In this document: positions 1 through 7,849 of the stretch, piece after piece
Layout of the letters: the number at the start of each line of letters is the position of its first letter
Numbering within the stretch: the stretch's first letter is position 1
Source: Salipaludibacillus agaradhaerens
Lineage (GTDB): Bacteria; Bacillota; Bacilli; Bacillales; Salisediminibacteriaceae
Assembly: GCF_002019735.1 (NCBI RefSeq)
Contig: NZ_KV917378.1
Span: 3,498,869-3,562,868, forward strand
Direction of reading: 5' to 3'
DNA length: 64,000 nt
Position numbers and translations under genes: made by a program
Notes under the pieces: model-generated
What the model saw: only the letters and a program-made list of their open reading frames with translations
Database searches by the model: none
What the model was told of the DNA's origin: nothing

Positions 1-420
1 AAGTCCTGTATGAGGGCTTTGCTCTGTTTTTTTGTTGACAGGACTAAGGTTGATGTAACTGGATTTTAGTAGGAAGAGCTTTTTGTTTAAGCGATGTTTA
101 TTTTTTTCCTAACAAAAAGAAATTCCTACTTAATTTATAAAAAGGCAGTTTTTTTAACGAGTCAACAGTCGCACTATCGTTTCTTAATAAAAGGTAGTCG
201 GCCTCACAGTAAATATATAATAGGTTGATAGTGTAAAAGTCATAGAGAACAATTCACTAGTAGTATTTATCGCAAAACGACCATGACTAAACTCAATAAT
301 AATCAATATATAAGAGAAAATGTCGAAACGATAGGTCTATCTGATACATCCTTATCATCTATCAAAAAATACACACTATATACTATATAATGAAAATATA
401 ACAAAAAAAGGAGTGGTTAC
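1..420. other. Non-coding stretch before the first gene
   Basis: No convincing gene is seen. An 8-bp inverted repeat (AGTCCTGT at 2-9, ACAGGACT at 38-45) with a 28-base loop may be the remains of a terminator of a gene left of the window, but the loop is long and no clean T run follows. The rest is AT-rich. A TATAAT at 386-391 could be a -10 box for the next gene, but no good -35 box sits 16-18 bases before it. Confidence 0.4.
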
Positions 421-1752
421 ATGAAAAAGGTGTTAAGTCTATGTTTATTTTTTCTATTAATACCACAACTGGTTTTGGCTGAAGAAGTGACTATTAATTT
501 GGATGAGATCGATGATGATGTCGTATTAGACAAGTTGGAAGACTTTGAAGGGGAACCACTGGAAATTAAAGGGGAAGATGAGGATATTCATTCCTTACAA
601 AAAGACGTTGAAAAAATTGTTGAAAATGATGCTGAAACTATTGAACCTCTTGATACTCCGATAAATGATAGTCCTAACAATGCTTATAGTATTGACATTG
701 ATGGTGTCTATCAGGATGTTTTGACGGAGGAAGGTCAAACTAAATGGTATCTTTTTGAAAACATAGAACAAGGTAAATTAACGGTCTTTTTGCAAACGGT
801 TAATTCTGAAAATATCGATTATGACCTTCATTTTTTTAAATTAGATGAAGAGACAATGACGCTGGAAAATCAATTATCCTCCACTTATGGTCCAGGTATG
901 AATGAACAACTTGCTCAGATTAGTGATGGCGGCATCTACTTCGTAGCAGTAAGTTCATGGGAAGGCTATGATGAAAATACACCATTTTATTTCACCGTTC
1001 TACATTCCTCTGATTATGATAGCCAAGAGCCTGATGATAATATATGGCAAGCAACCTTATATAATAATGAAATCCAAGTAAATGGAACGGTGGATAATGA
1101 ATTTGACTTGGATTGGAAGATGTTATCGCTAGATGAAGAGAAAATATTAAATACTCAGTTAGAACATAATGCGGATGCATCCTATCAATTAGATATTTTT
1201 GATATGAATTTAAACTTGCTAGCTTCTTTTTCAGATAATCAAAGCTACAATAATTATGTTTTTCCTGAGGGTGACTATTTTATAAGAGTGGCATCTACTT
1301 CATCTTATGATGCAATGGAAGCCTATAACTTAAGTATGACTGAGGCAGGACCACCACCGTCTCGTGTGAATGTGACACGAATAGACTCAGATGGAGGGGT
1401 TCAAGGTTACATTGATTATGGATATGGAAACTTTTGGAGAATACGTTCGAATATAACGATTCATGGGCAGTTGCTTGATAATAATGGTAATCCAGTGCCG
1501 AATACGCCAGTTGAATTTACTGTCGTCCGTGAGATTAATAATACGCCGATTAGTGGAGCCTCTACAACAGATAGTGATGGGAACTTTTCTGTCAATGTTA
1601 ATAATATTGGACCAGCAGCCGGCTACTTATCGTATTATACAGGGTATCGGATTCATTATTTCGACTTGATTCCCCTTATTGCTTCCTCTAACGGTGTTCA
1701 GTTGGCGTCAAATGAAGATGGGGTATATCACTTTGCCTATTCAACGTTTTAA
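421..1752 (+). CDS. Secreted acidic protein with PPC-like repeats and C-terminal Ig-like domain
   Basis: Function unknown. The first 20 residues form a signal peptide (MKK, hydrophobic core, VLA before EE), so the 443-residue product should be exported; it has no lipobox and no LPxTG anchor. After a very acidic linker (about 22-90), two beta-rich segments (about 95-195 and 205-310) with YFVAVSSW and DYFIRVAS motifs resemble pre-peptidase C-terminal (PPC) domains. The last 100 residues (NGNPVPNTPVEFTV, TTDSDGNFSVNV) resemble a bacterial Ig-like or carboxypeptidase-regulatory beta sandwich. No catalytic domain is visible, so a binding or cell-surface role is inferred. The start has a strong ribosome site (AAAGGAGTGG). 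A terminator follows at 1780-1817, so it is probably monocistronic. It lies next to flagellar genes but has no visible sigma-D promoter. Confidence 0.75.
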   Translation: MKKVLSLCLFFLLIPQLVLAEEVTINLDEIDDDVVLDKLEDFEGEPLEIKGEDEDIHSLQKDVEKIVENDAETIEPLDTPINDSPNNAYSIDIDGVYQDVLTEEGQTKWYLFENIEQGKLTVFLQTVNSENIDYDLHFFKLDEETMTLENQLSSTYGPGMNEQLAQISDGGIYFVAVSSWEGYDENTPFYFTVLHSSDYDSQEPDDNIWQATLYNNEIQVNGTVDNEFDLDWKMLSLDEEKILNTQLEHNADASYQLDIFDMNLNLLASFSDNQSYNNYVFPEGDYFIRVASTSSYDAMEAYNLSMTEAGPPPSRVNVTRIDSDGGVQGYIDYGYGNFWRIRSNITIHGQLLDNNGNPVPNTPVEFTVVREINNTPISGASTTDSDGNFSVNVNNIGPAAGYLSYYTGYRIHYFDLIPLIASSNGVQLASNEDGVYHFAYSTF

Positions 1753-1779
1753 CTCTTAGGTGTACTTATACCGTTTTGC

Positions 1780-1817
1780 AGACGGTCCACATAAATATGA
1801 GGGCCGTCTTATTTTTA
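1780..1817 (+). terminator. Rho-independent terminator after the secreted PPC-like protein
   Basis: AGACGGTCC at 1780-1788 pairs with GGGCCGTCT at 1801-1809 (one G-T pair), followed by TATTTTTATT. Confidence 0.8.
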
Positions 1818-1890
1818 TTGGTGTGGGACTTTTTATAGTACTAATAACAATAGGACATCCATCTTTTTGAATTTAAGTGAGCAAAAAAGC

Positions 1891-1917
1891 TAAACCAAAA
1901 TTAATAGTTTCCGATAT
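1891..1917 (+). promoter_or_regulatory. Sigma-D promoter of flaG
   Basis: TAAA at 1891-1894 and TCCGATAT at 1910-1917 are 15 bases apart, matching the Bacillus sigma-D consensus (TAAA, 14-16 bases, GCCGATAT). It lies 35 bases before flaG. Confidence 0.85.
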
Positions 1918-1951
1918 AAATAATAAATTGATAAGAAGGAGTGGATAACAC

Positions 1952-2323
1952 ATGGAAGTGAAATCCAATCAGTCGGTGGCGTCCGAATTTATTCAGCGGA
2001 CGAAAGAATTCTATCCGCCTGAATCAACAGCACAAGGAAGTAAACAGGTAAGTGCCGCTAATCATGTTGAAGAGGCACAAAAAATTCAAAAAGAAGCGTC
2101 AAAAGATGAACTTGTGAAACAAGTGGATACATTAAATGATTTAGTCAATCATACTTTTACAAATCTTAAATTCCAGCTTCATGATGACTTAGATAGGTAC
2201 TATGTTCAAGTCGTCGACCGTCAAACTGATGAAGTGGTTAGGGAAGTGCCGCCAGAGCAATTTTTAGATATGATTTCCTCGATGCTTGAGTATGCTGGTT
2301 TGATTATTGATAAAAAAATATAA
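1952..2323 (+). CDS. flaG: FlaG family flagellar protein
   Basis: FlaG-family protein of 123 residues. The N-terminal half is polar and probably flexible. The C-terminal 70 residues hold the family signature: a short beta segment with YYVQVVDRQTDEVVREVPP followed by a helix (QFLDMISSMLEYAGLIIDK). FlaG homologues are encoded just before fliD in many bacteria and influence filament length or assembly; the exact role in Bacillus is unclear. The gene has its own sigma-D promoter and a terminator at 2334-2359, so it looks transcribed alone, as a late flagellar gene. The ribosome site AGAAGGAGTGG lies 8-10 bases before the ATG. Confidence 0.9.
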   Translation: MEVKSNQSVASEFIQRTKEFYPPESTAQGSKQVSAANHVEEAQKIQKEASKDELVKQVDTLNDLVNHTFTNLKFQLHDDLDRYYVQVVDRQTDEVVREVPPEQFLDMISSMLEYAGLIIDKKI

Positions 2324-2333
2324 GTATAATCTG

Positions 2334-2359
2334 TGATCCGGCTATGCCGGGTCATTTTT
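2334..2359 (+). terminator. Terminator after flaG
   Basis: TGATCCGGC (2334-2342) pairs with GCCGGGTCA (2346-2354) around a 3-base loop and is followed by TTTTT. Confidence 0.85.
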
Positions 2360-2373
2360 CTTGTGAGTAACAG

Positions 2374-2400
2374 TAAATATATTTTAATTTCTGTCGATAT
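2374..2400 (+). promoter_or_regulatory. Sigma-D promoter of fliD-fliS
   Basis: TAAA at 2374-2377, a 15-base spacer, then GTCGATAT at 2393-2400. It lies after the flaG terminator and 43 bases before fliD. Confidence 0.85.
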
Positions 2401-2443
2401 AACTATTAGTGAATGTCGCTATATATAAAGGAGTGAATATGAT

Positions 2444-4105
2444 ATGACAATGAGGCTTGGCGGTTTAGCTTCAGGAATTGATACTGAGTCGATGATTAAA
2501 CAGTTAATGCAGGCGGAAAGATTACCGATGCAACGGTTGCTTCAAGATAAGATAACGATGGAATGGCAGCAAGATGCTTATCGAGAAGTGAACCTTCTTA
2601 TGACGAATTTTAGAAATTCCCTTCAAGTTTCTAATGGTGGATTAATGAGTCGAGCAACGTTTTATCAAAAAGCAGTCACGAGCTCGAATTCTTCAGTTGT
2701 AACAGCGGTCGGAACGTCAAATGCCCAAAACGCTACAGCAACGATTCAAGTACATAACCTTGCTGAGTCTGCTACGTGGCAATCCACAGATGGTGCATTT
2801 GAAATGGATAGCAAATTTTTAAGTCAGCGGATGGGTGCTTGGACTGAAGGTGATGGTCCTGATATTGAATGGGACGCAGAGGGTAAAGCTGTGATGTCTT
2901 TTAGTGTTACTAAACCAGGCGAAACGAAAGAAACAAAAGTGAATATCACTGTTAGTAAAACAGATACAGTCAATAATGTAATAAGCCGAATGAATCGGTC
3001 ACAAGTTGGTTTCTCTACTTTTGTGGACCAACGAGCAGATGGCACAGGGAAAACGGTTGTGTCTATGGCTCAGACAGGTGAAGGTGCTGATATTCGGTTA
3101 GTTGCCGATGCAAATGGCACCAACAATGCTGCAAGCTTTTTCGCTAGTCTCGGGTTTAATACAGCTGGTGGTGGTGAAAGTGTTTCTCTAAATGACACTG
3201 GGCATCAAGCAACAGCTGGTAAAAATGCTTCTTTTACTTACAATGGATATCAGATGGAACGTGCTTCCAATGAATTTACGGTAAGTGGTGTGACGTATAC
3301 TTTACACGGCACATCTAACGATCCTGTTAGAGTCACGACGGCAACTGACACTGAGGCAGTGTTTAATAGTATTATGGAATTTGTTAACCAATATAATGAA
3401 ATGATTGATAAAATTAATGGTTTATTGCGCGAAGAGAATTACCGAGATTACCGGCCGTTAACAGAAGAGCAACGTGCCGATATGAGTGAAAGGGAAATTG
3501 AGCTATGGGAAGAAAAGGCTCGAAGTGGTCTATTAAGAAACGATCCAATTCTATCAAGTGCTATGAATCAACTAAGGTCTTCTATATTCGGAACGGTTCA
3601 AAACGTCGATGGGGCATTTAACTCACTAGCTCAAATTGGCCTGACAACCTCTTCTGATTACCGTGATGGGGGTAAGATTGTTTTTGATACGAGACATATG
3701 ACAATGCCTGATGGGACACGGTTAACGGGAGAAGACCGGTTGCGGCATGCCATAGAGAATAATCCAGAAGATGTTTATCAATTATTTAACGCCACTGGAG
3801 GCACGGATGCAAATGGAAACAGAATTGCTGGGGAAAGAGGAATCCTTGGTCGTGTAAATGACCAGCTTCGAACAGTGACTAACAGAGTGACTGAACGCGC
3901 TGGTCGAGAAGGAAGAACGCTTCAGCAATTCGCACTAGGTCGGGATATTTTAAGAGTTGAAGACCGAATTACTAATTTTGAACGTCGTTTGCAACAAATT
4001 GAGGCTCGTTATTGGAAGCAGTTCACTGCTATGGAGAAGGCCGTTCAAGAGATGAATTCTCAAGCCTCCCAACTGTTTTCAATGATGGGGATGGGTTACC
4101 AATAA
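2444..4105 (+). CDS. fliD: Flagellar filament cap protein FliD (copy 1)
   Basis: FliD (HAP2) caps the growing filament and helps flagellin subunits fold at the tip. The N-terminus (LGGLASGIDTESMIKQLM) is the conserved FliD_N helix, and the C-terminus is a long coiled-coil helix ending in methionine-rich SQLFSMMGMGYQ, as in FliD_C. The length of 553 residues is normal. The central part (about 100-300) is variable, as expected for the exposed D2-D3 region. The ATG follows AAAGGAGTG by 8 bases. fliS lies 33 bases downstream, and a second fliD at 4756 shares long stretches with this one, including RDYRPLTEEQR and SGLLRNDP. Transcription is from the sigma-D promoter at 2374-2400. Confidence 0.95.
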   Translation: MTMRLGGLASGIDTESMIKQLMQAERLPMQRLLQDKITMEWQQDAYREVNLLMTNFRNSLQVSNGGLMSRATFYQKAVTSSNSSVVTAVGTSNAQNATATIQVHNLAESATWQSTDGAFEMDSKFLSQRMGAWTEGDGPDIEWDAEGKAVMSFSVTKPGETKETKVNITVSKTDTVNNVISRMNRSQVGFSTFVDQRADGTGKTVVSMAQTGEGADIRLVADANGTNNAASFFASLGFNTAGGGESVSLNDTGHQATAGKNASFTYNGYQMERASNEFTVSGVTYTLHGTSNDPVRVTTATDTEAVFNSIMEFVNQYNEMIDKINGLLREENYRDYRPLTEEQRADMSEREIELWEEKARSGLLRNDPILSSAMNQLRSSIFGTVQNVDGAFNSLAQIGLTTSSDYRDGGKIVFDTRHMTMPDGTRLTGEDRLRHAIENNPEDVYQLFNATGGTDANGNRIAGERGILGRVNDQLRTVTNRVTERAGREGRTLQQFALGRDILRVEDRITNFERRLQQIEARYWKQFTAMEKAVQEMNSQASQLFSMMGMGYQ

Positions 4106-4138
4106 ATTAAGTGAAGCAAGTATGAAAGGGTGTATAGC

Positions 4139-4576
4139 ATGGCAATGAACAATCCGTATGCAACATATAAACAAACGTCAATTGAAACGAAATCGAAAGG
4201 CGAACTGACTTTAATGCTCTATGACGGATGCATTAAATTTATCAAGCGTGCGGAAATAGCGATACACAATAAAAATCTAGAAGAGAAAAATACTAATTTA
4301 ATCAAAGCACAAAATATTATTAGAGAGCTTATGGTTACTCTCCAAGGGGATTCTAGTTTAGTCGGAAACATGATGCAGCTCTATGATTTTATTTTAACGA
4401 AACTCATAAAGGCCAATACAGATAATGATGTTGAGGCATTAGCGCATGCAGAAGAACTTGTGACGGAATTTCGTGACACGTGGAAAGAGGTTGTGAAAAT
4501 AGATAGACAAAATCGCCATGGGAATGGTGTGCAAGGTAGACAACAAGGAAAACAACCGAGCTTTTCTCAACAGTAA
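4139..4576 (+). CDS. fliS: Flagellar export chaperone FliS
   Basis: FliS is the cytoplasmic chaperone that binds flagellin and prevents early polymerisation. The sequence shows the family opening (MNNPYATYKQTSIETKSKGELTLMLYDG split over residues 3-30) and helical bundle. The C-terminal 20 residues are a Q/G-rich tail (GNGVQGRQQGKQ) longer than is usual. A GTG at 4130 could extend the frame by three residues, but the ATG at 4139 is preferred: GAAAGGGTG sits 7-8 bases before it and the product then starts MAMNNPY, as in relatives. It probably shares a transcript with the first fliD. A sigma-D promoter and then a strong terminator follow its stop codon. Confidence 0.93.
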   Translation: MAMNNPYATYKQTSIETKSKGELTLMLYDGCIKFIKRAEIAIHNKNLEEKNTNLIKAQNIIRELMVTLQGDSSLVGNMMQLYDFILTKLIKANTDNDVEALAHAEELVTEFRDTWKEVVKIDRQNRHGNGVQGRQQGKQPSFSQQ

Positions 4577-4587
4577 ACAATTAATAC

Positions 4588-4614
4588 TAAACATTTTGTT
4601 ATGTGCACCGATAT
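4588..4614 (+). promoter_or_regulatory. Sigma-D promoter between fliS and the second fliD
   Basis: TAAA at 4588-4591, 15-base spacer, ACCGATAT at 4607-4614. Transcription from it would meet the terminator at 4641-4688 before reaching the gene at 4756. Confidence 0.8.
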
Positions 4615-4640
4615 AAGAAACAAGATAGATAGTCGTAAGG

Positions 4641-4688
4641 AAAACAGAAAAAGGAAGCGAGAATCATCGCGCCTTTTTCTGTTTTTTT
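4641..4688 (+). terminator. Strong terminator between fliS and the second fliD
   Basis: AAACAGAAAAAGG pairs with CCTTTTTCTGTTT, with an inner GCGA/TCGC extension, followed by a run of T. It ends the fliD-fliS transcript but also lies downstream of the sigma-D promoter at 4588-4614. Confidence 0.85.
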
Positions 4689-4755
4689 CTTTTTATAACG
4701 CCTAAGTCAATCGTGATGACGAGGAGTAGGCGAAAACAATTGAAAGGATGAGAGA

Positions 4756-6309
4756 ATGCGAATTTCAGGAATGGCGACAGGAATGGATATTGAACAGATG
4801 GTTGGAGACTTAATGCGTGCAGAACGCATGCCATTAGAAAGAATGCATCAAGATCATCAAGAGCTAGTATTAAAAATGGATGACTATAGAGAAGTGAATC
4901 GGGGTTTCATGAATTTTCGATCCAATACATTTGATGGCATTCTCAGACAGTCCAATATGGGAGCTAAACTCGTCACGAGTACGAATGAATCGCTCGTAAG
5001 CGGAACAGCTACTTCTTCTGCTGGAGATGCCTCTTATACTATTTCAAATGTCGAAAGCCTCGCCTCTGCTGCCAATAATGCGAGTGTGGCAAGCATTAAT
5101 GTAGGTGAAGAGGAATTTGACCCGAATGCACCGTTAGAGGATCAAGCTCATTTGTTATCAGGCAGTGAACATTGGGCAGGAGATGCCATTGAGTTCACGA
5201 TTCAAACGTACGATGAGAATGGGGAAAGAGAACCCGTTAATTTTGAATTTGAAGCGGATGCCACGTTAAATGATGTGTTAGATGGGATTAATCGTTCATC
5301 AGCAGGGGTGCAGGCATTTTATGATCCGTTTAGTGAAAGAGTCTCTATATCTCGAACAGAGACAGGGGTTTTTAATGAAGATGGTAATGAAATGGTCCTC
5401 GGTTTTGCAGGTAATGACTTTCTAACGGATACGTTACAGTTGGATGGTGCGGAAGAAACGGGTGCGCAAAATGCACGTTTTACGATGAACGGACTCAGTG
5501 AGATGGAGCGACATAGTAATACATTTACAATAGATGGTTTGACCATCCAGCTTCATAATGAATTTGATGAATCGGTACAAGTGAGCGTGGAGAATGATAC
5601 TGACACCATCTTTGAGACGGTTATGGGGTTTGTAGACGACTATAATGAGATGCTTGAGTATACAAATGGGAAAATAAATGAAGAGTACTATCGTGATTAT
5701 AGACCTTTAACAGATGAACAAAGACGAGATATGTCTGAGAGTGAAATAGAATTATGGGAGGAACGTTCACAAAGTGGTCTTCTCCGTCATGATTCTATGC
5801 TATCAGGGGCTATGAATGAATTGCGAACGAAGCTGTATAATCACGTTGAAACAGGTGACCCAAATCAAACGTTCTCTCACCTGACTGAAATCGGGCTTGA
5901 TACCTCCTCGGATTATCAGGAGCGTGGTCGACTAGTGGTAGATGAAGCGGAACTACGAGCAGCTATTGAGGAAGATGCAGAAGGCGTTTATCAATTGTTT
6001 GCGGCTGAAGGTGATGATGATAGTGAGCAAGGCTTAGCCCATAGAGTTCGGGACTCGTTAAATCATACAATTGAAATGGTAGGTCAGCGCGCAGGTCGTG
6101 CGGAGATGTCATCAAACCAGCAATTTGCGATTGGACGAGAGATTAACCAGGTTACAGACAGAATTTCTAACTTTGAGAGACGTATGGAACAGGTTGAAGA
6201 AAGATATTGGGCACAGTTTACACGGATGGAGCAGGCTGTATCTGAAGCGAATGCCCAAATGCAATCATTGATGCAAGCGATGGGCGGAGAGGGCCAAATG
6301 CCGATGTAA
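4756..6309 (+). CDS. fliD: Flagellar filament cap protein FliD (copy 2)
   Basis: A second FliD of 517 residues. It has the FliD_N opening (ISGMATGMDIEQMVGDLM), a variable middle and the C-terminal coiled coil ending in SLMQAMGGEGQMPM. It is more acidic than copy 1 and about 35 residues shorter, mainly in the variable middle; the regions around RDYRPLTDEQRRDMSE and SGLLRHDSMLSGAMNELR are almost the same in both. This suggests a tandem duplication, with fliS between the copies. Two cap proteins could serve two filament types or phases, but that is inference. The ATG follows AAAGGATGAG. A sigma-D promoter lies upstream but a terminator intervenes, so its expression route is uncertain. Confidence 0.92.
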   Translation: MRISGMATGMDIEQMVGDLMRAERMPLERMHQDHQELVLKMDDYREVNRGFMNFRSNTFDGILRQSNMGAKLVTSTNESLVSGTATSSAGDASYTISNVESLASAANNASVASINVGEEEFDPNAPLEDQAHLLSGSEHWAGDAIEFTIQTYDENGEREPVNFEFEADATLNDVLDGINRSSAGVQAFYDPFSERVSISRTETGVFNEDGNEMVLGFAGNDFLTDTLQLDGAEETGAQNARFTMNGLSEMERHSNTFTIDGLTIQLHNEFDESVQVSVENDTDTIFETVMGFVDDYNEMLEYTNGKINEEYYRDYRPLTDEQRRDMSESEIELWEERSQSGLLRHDSMLSGAMNELRTKLYNHVETGDPNQTFSHLTEIGLDTSSDYQERGRLVVDEAELRAAIEEDAEGVYQLFAAEGDDDSEQGLAHRVRDSLNHTIEMVGQRAGRAEMSSNQQFAIGREINQVTDRISNFERRMEQVEERYWAQFTRMEQAVSEANAQMQSLMQAMGGEGQMPM

Positions 6310-6401
6310 ACAATCCTAAGAGTTAACTTGGTATTTCTTTAAAGGTTGAGAGTGGGGGCTTTAGGTCTTTAGCCAGATATTTAAATAGGTGTTTTCCCTT
6401 G

Positions 6402-6429
6402 TAAATATTTAATGAGATTTCTCCGATAT
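6402..6429 (+). promoter_or_regulatory. Sigma-D promoter of fliT
   Basis: TAAA at 6402-6405 and TCCGATAT at 6422-6429 with a 16-base spacer, 52 bases before the start codon at 6482. Confidence 0.75.
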
Positions 6430-6481
6430 AATCTAAAATAGCCATAAACAGATGTGTCTTTATGGATAGGGGAGCGGAGAA

Positions 6482-6835
6482 ATGTCAATTATTCACGAAG
6501 TACACCGTGTAACAAAAGAGCTATACGATCATTTACAGCAGCCATTACCGTCTGAAGAAGCCAGGGATGACTATATTACAAAAATTACTGAGAGTTTAGA
6601 AGAAAGAAAGCAATTAATTAAGGAACTACGGCCACCAGAAAATGACGAGGAAGAAAAGCTAAAGAATGAGATCTTTTCGATGGGAGAAGAGGTCAATAAT
6701 AAGTTGACAGCTATTCAAGGTATGATTCGAATAGATATTAATAAATTGAAAAAACGGAAGAATACAGGAAAAAAATACGAAAGTCCATATGAATCGAAGA
6801 CGCTTGATGGCATTTTCTTCGACTCGAAAAAATAG
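6482..6835 (+). CDS. fliT: FliT-like flagellar chaperone
   Basis: Small helical protein (117 residues) of the Bacillus FliT type, a likely cytoplasmic chaperone for FliD. Two to three amphipathic helices with many E, K and L residues (residues 1-75) are followed by a basic stretch (INKLKKRKNTGKK) and a conserved tail with SPYESKTLDGIFFDSK, which I associate with Bacillus FliT proteins. Position after fliD and fliS and its own sigma-D promoter support the call. The ATG follows GGGGAGCGGAG. A perfect 15-bp terminator stem ends the block at 6877-6916. Confidence 0.8.
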   Translation: MSIIHEVHRVTKELYDHLQQPLPSEEARDDYITKITESLEERKQLIKELRPPENDEEEKLKNEIFSMGEEVNNKLTAIQGMIRIDINKLKKRKNTGKKYESPYESKTLDGIFFDSKK

Positions 6836-6876
6836 ACGTAATAAGACGATGTAGCCTGTGTGCTCCCTTAAATGAT

Positions 6877-6918
6877 AAAACCTATTGTGACAATCAATAA
6901 CGTCACAATAGGTTTTTA
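6877..6918 (+). terminator. Terminator at the end of the flagellar block
   Basis: AAAACCTATTGTGAC (6877-6891) pairs perfectly with GTCACAATAGGTTTT (6902-6916). Confidence 0.85.
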
Positions 6919-7010
6919 TACGTCAATATGATTGTTGCCTTCGCTTAATTTCATTATTAATTAAAATGTTCAATGATAGAAAAAGCCCTTACAATAGATT
7001 AGTAATGTGT

Positions 7011-7120
7011 TTATCACCGAGAAGCGTCCGTAAAACTCCCTGCTGAAAATAGAGATGAGACTGACATCTATTTAGGCGGGAGATAACGGATGGTAATGTC
7101 CTAAATTGAAGGGCGTTTTA
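7011..7120 (+). repeat. Dispersed structured repeat, copy A (long 5' module, no 3' hairpin)
   Basis: Starts with TTATCACCGAGAAG, then CGTCCGTAAAACTCCC, AAAATAGAG, TCTATTTAGGCGGGAG, ATAACGGATGGTAATGTCCT, and ends ATTGAAGGGCGTTTTA. The outer arms (CGTCCGT with ACGGATG; CTCCC with GGGAG) and inner arms (AAATAGA with TCTATTT) can pair. Compared with copy C, the 3' GTGGGAG hairpin is missing. It lies between fliT and the 3' end of yyaC, and its last TTA overlaps the yyaC stop codon on the other strand. It is the only copy that does not read into a gene start. Confidence 0.75.
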
Positions 7121-7708
7121 TTTAAAACTAAGTGTTTTTTCATTTTGTTTAACTAAATGTCTATCTACGCGTTTTAATGTTTCCGACAGTTTCCTTGCCA
7201 TTTGGAGGACAAGGTGTAGTCTAGTGCTTTGAAGTACAAGAAATTCCATCATGCCACCAGTGTTAACAATCCCAGCAATGTGAATATGTCCAGTCTCAGG
7301 TAAATCCTTGTTTAATGCGGCCCCAGGTTTAATCGGGCCTTCCCCAATAACAATGGTTCCGATCGAAGAGGTTCGCCCAAGACAAGCATCGACACCAATA
7401 ATAAAGGGATTATCATATGTAGTCTGTATGGATAAAAGAGTTGACTCTAAATTTTTACTGTGGACAGGCTTTTCCAAAGTTCCGTATATATGCAGGTTCA
7501 TGGGGCGTTTCTCTTTTAGCAAGGTTCCAGTCAAAGGGCCGAGCGAATCCCCTGAGGAACGATCAGTGCCAATAAAGACGACCACAATGGTGCTGGCGGT
7601 CTTCGGGATTAACTGTAACAATTTATCTGTCATATCACGACAGATAAGTGGTGACTTTATGGAGAAACGATTTGAATGATAGGGTGGCTGTTCAGGAGTC
7701 AGGCTCAT
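7118..7708 (-). CDS. yyaC: YyaC-family spore protease-like protein
   Basis: Member of the YyaC family (196 residues), related in fold to the Gpr spore protease and hydrogenase-maturation protease group and usually annotated as a putative sporulation protein. The hallmark FIGTDRSSGDSLGPLTGT (about residues 46-63) is present, followed by a second acidic site in VDACLGR and a glycine-rich AGIVNTGGMMEF. The ATG is preceded by ATAGGAGGT at 8 bases. The biochemical role is not settled, so protease activity is a family guess. It is alone on its strand. Its 3' end abuts repeat copy A. Confidence 0.85.
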   Translation of the reverse strand: MSLTPEQPPYHSNRFSIKSPLICRDMTDKLLQLIPKTASTIVVVFIGTDRSSGDSLGPLTGTLLKEKRPMNLHIYGTLEKPVHSKNLESTLLSIQTTYDNPFIIGVDACLGRTSSIGTIVIGEGPIKPGAALNKDLPETGHIHIAGIVNTGGMMEFLVLQSTRLHLVLQMARKLSETLKRVDRHLVKQNEKTLSFK

Positions 7709-7784
7709 TAACAGAACCTCCTATTCGTTATTGAGAACAATTATGTTCATTATAACGTCAAAGAGCCCTGATGAAAAGTGTTTT

Positions 7785-7822
7785 TTATAAAAAAACGAAC
7801 GTTCCCAATGAAGAACGTTCGT
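7785..7822 (-). terminator. Terminator at the end of the minus-strand xylan operon
   Basis: ACGAACGTTC (7795-7804) pairs with GAACGTTCGT (7813-7822). On the minus strand the stem is followed by TTTTTTTAT. Confidence 0.85.
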
Positions 7823-7849
7823 AGACGAAAGCATGATAGACGTTAGAAA

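Noticed and set aside
1-46. Inverted repeat AGTCCTGT / ACAGGACT as terminator
   Set aside because: 28-base loop and no T run after the second arm; kept only as a note.
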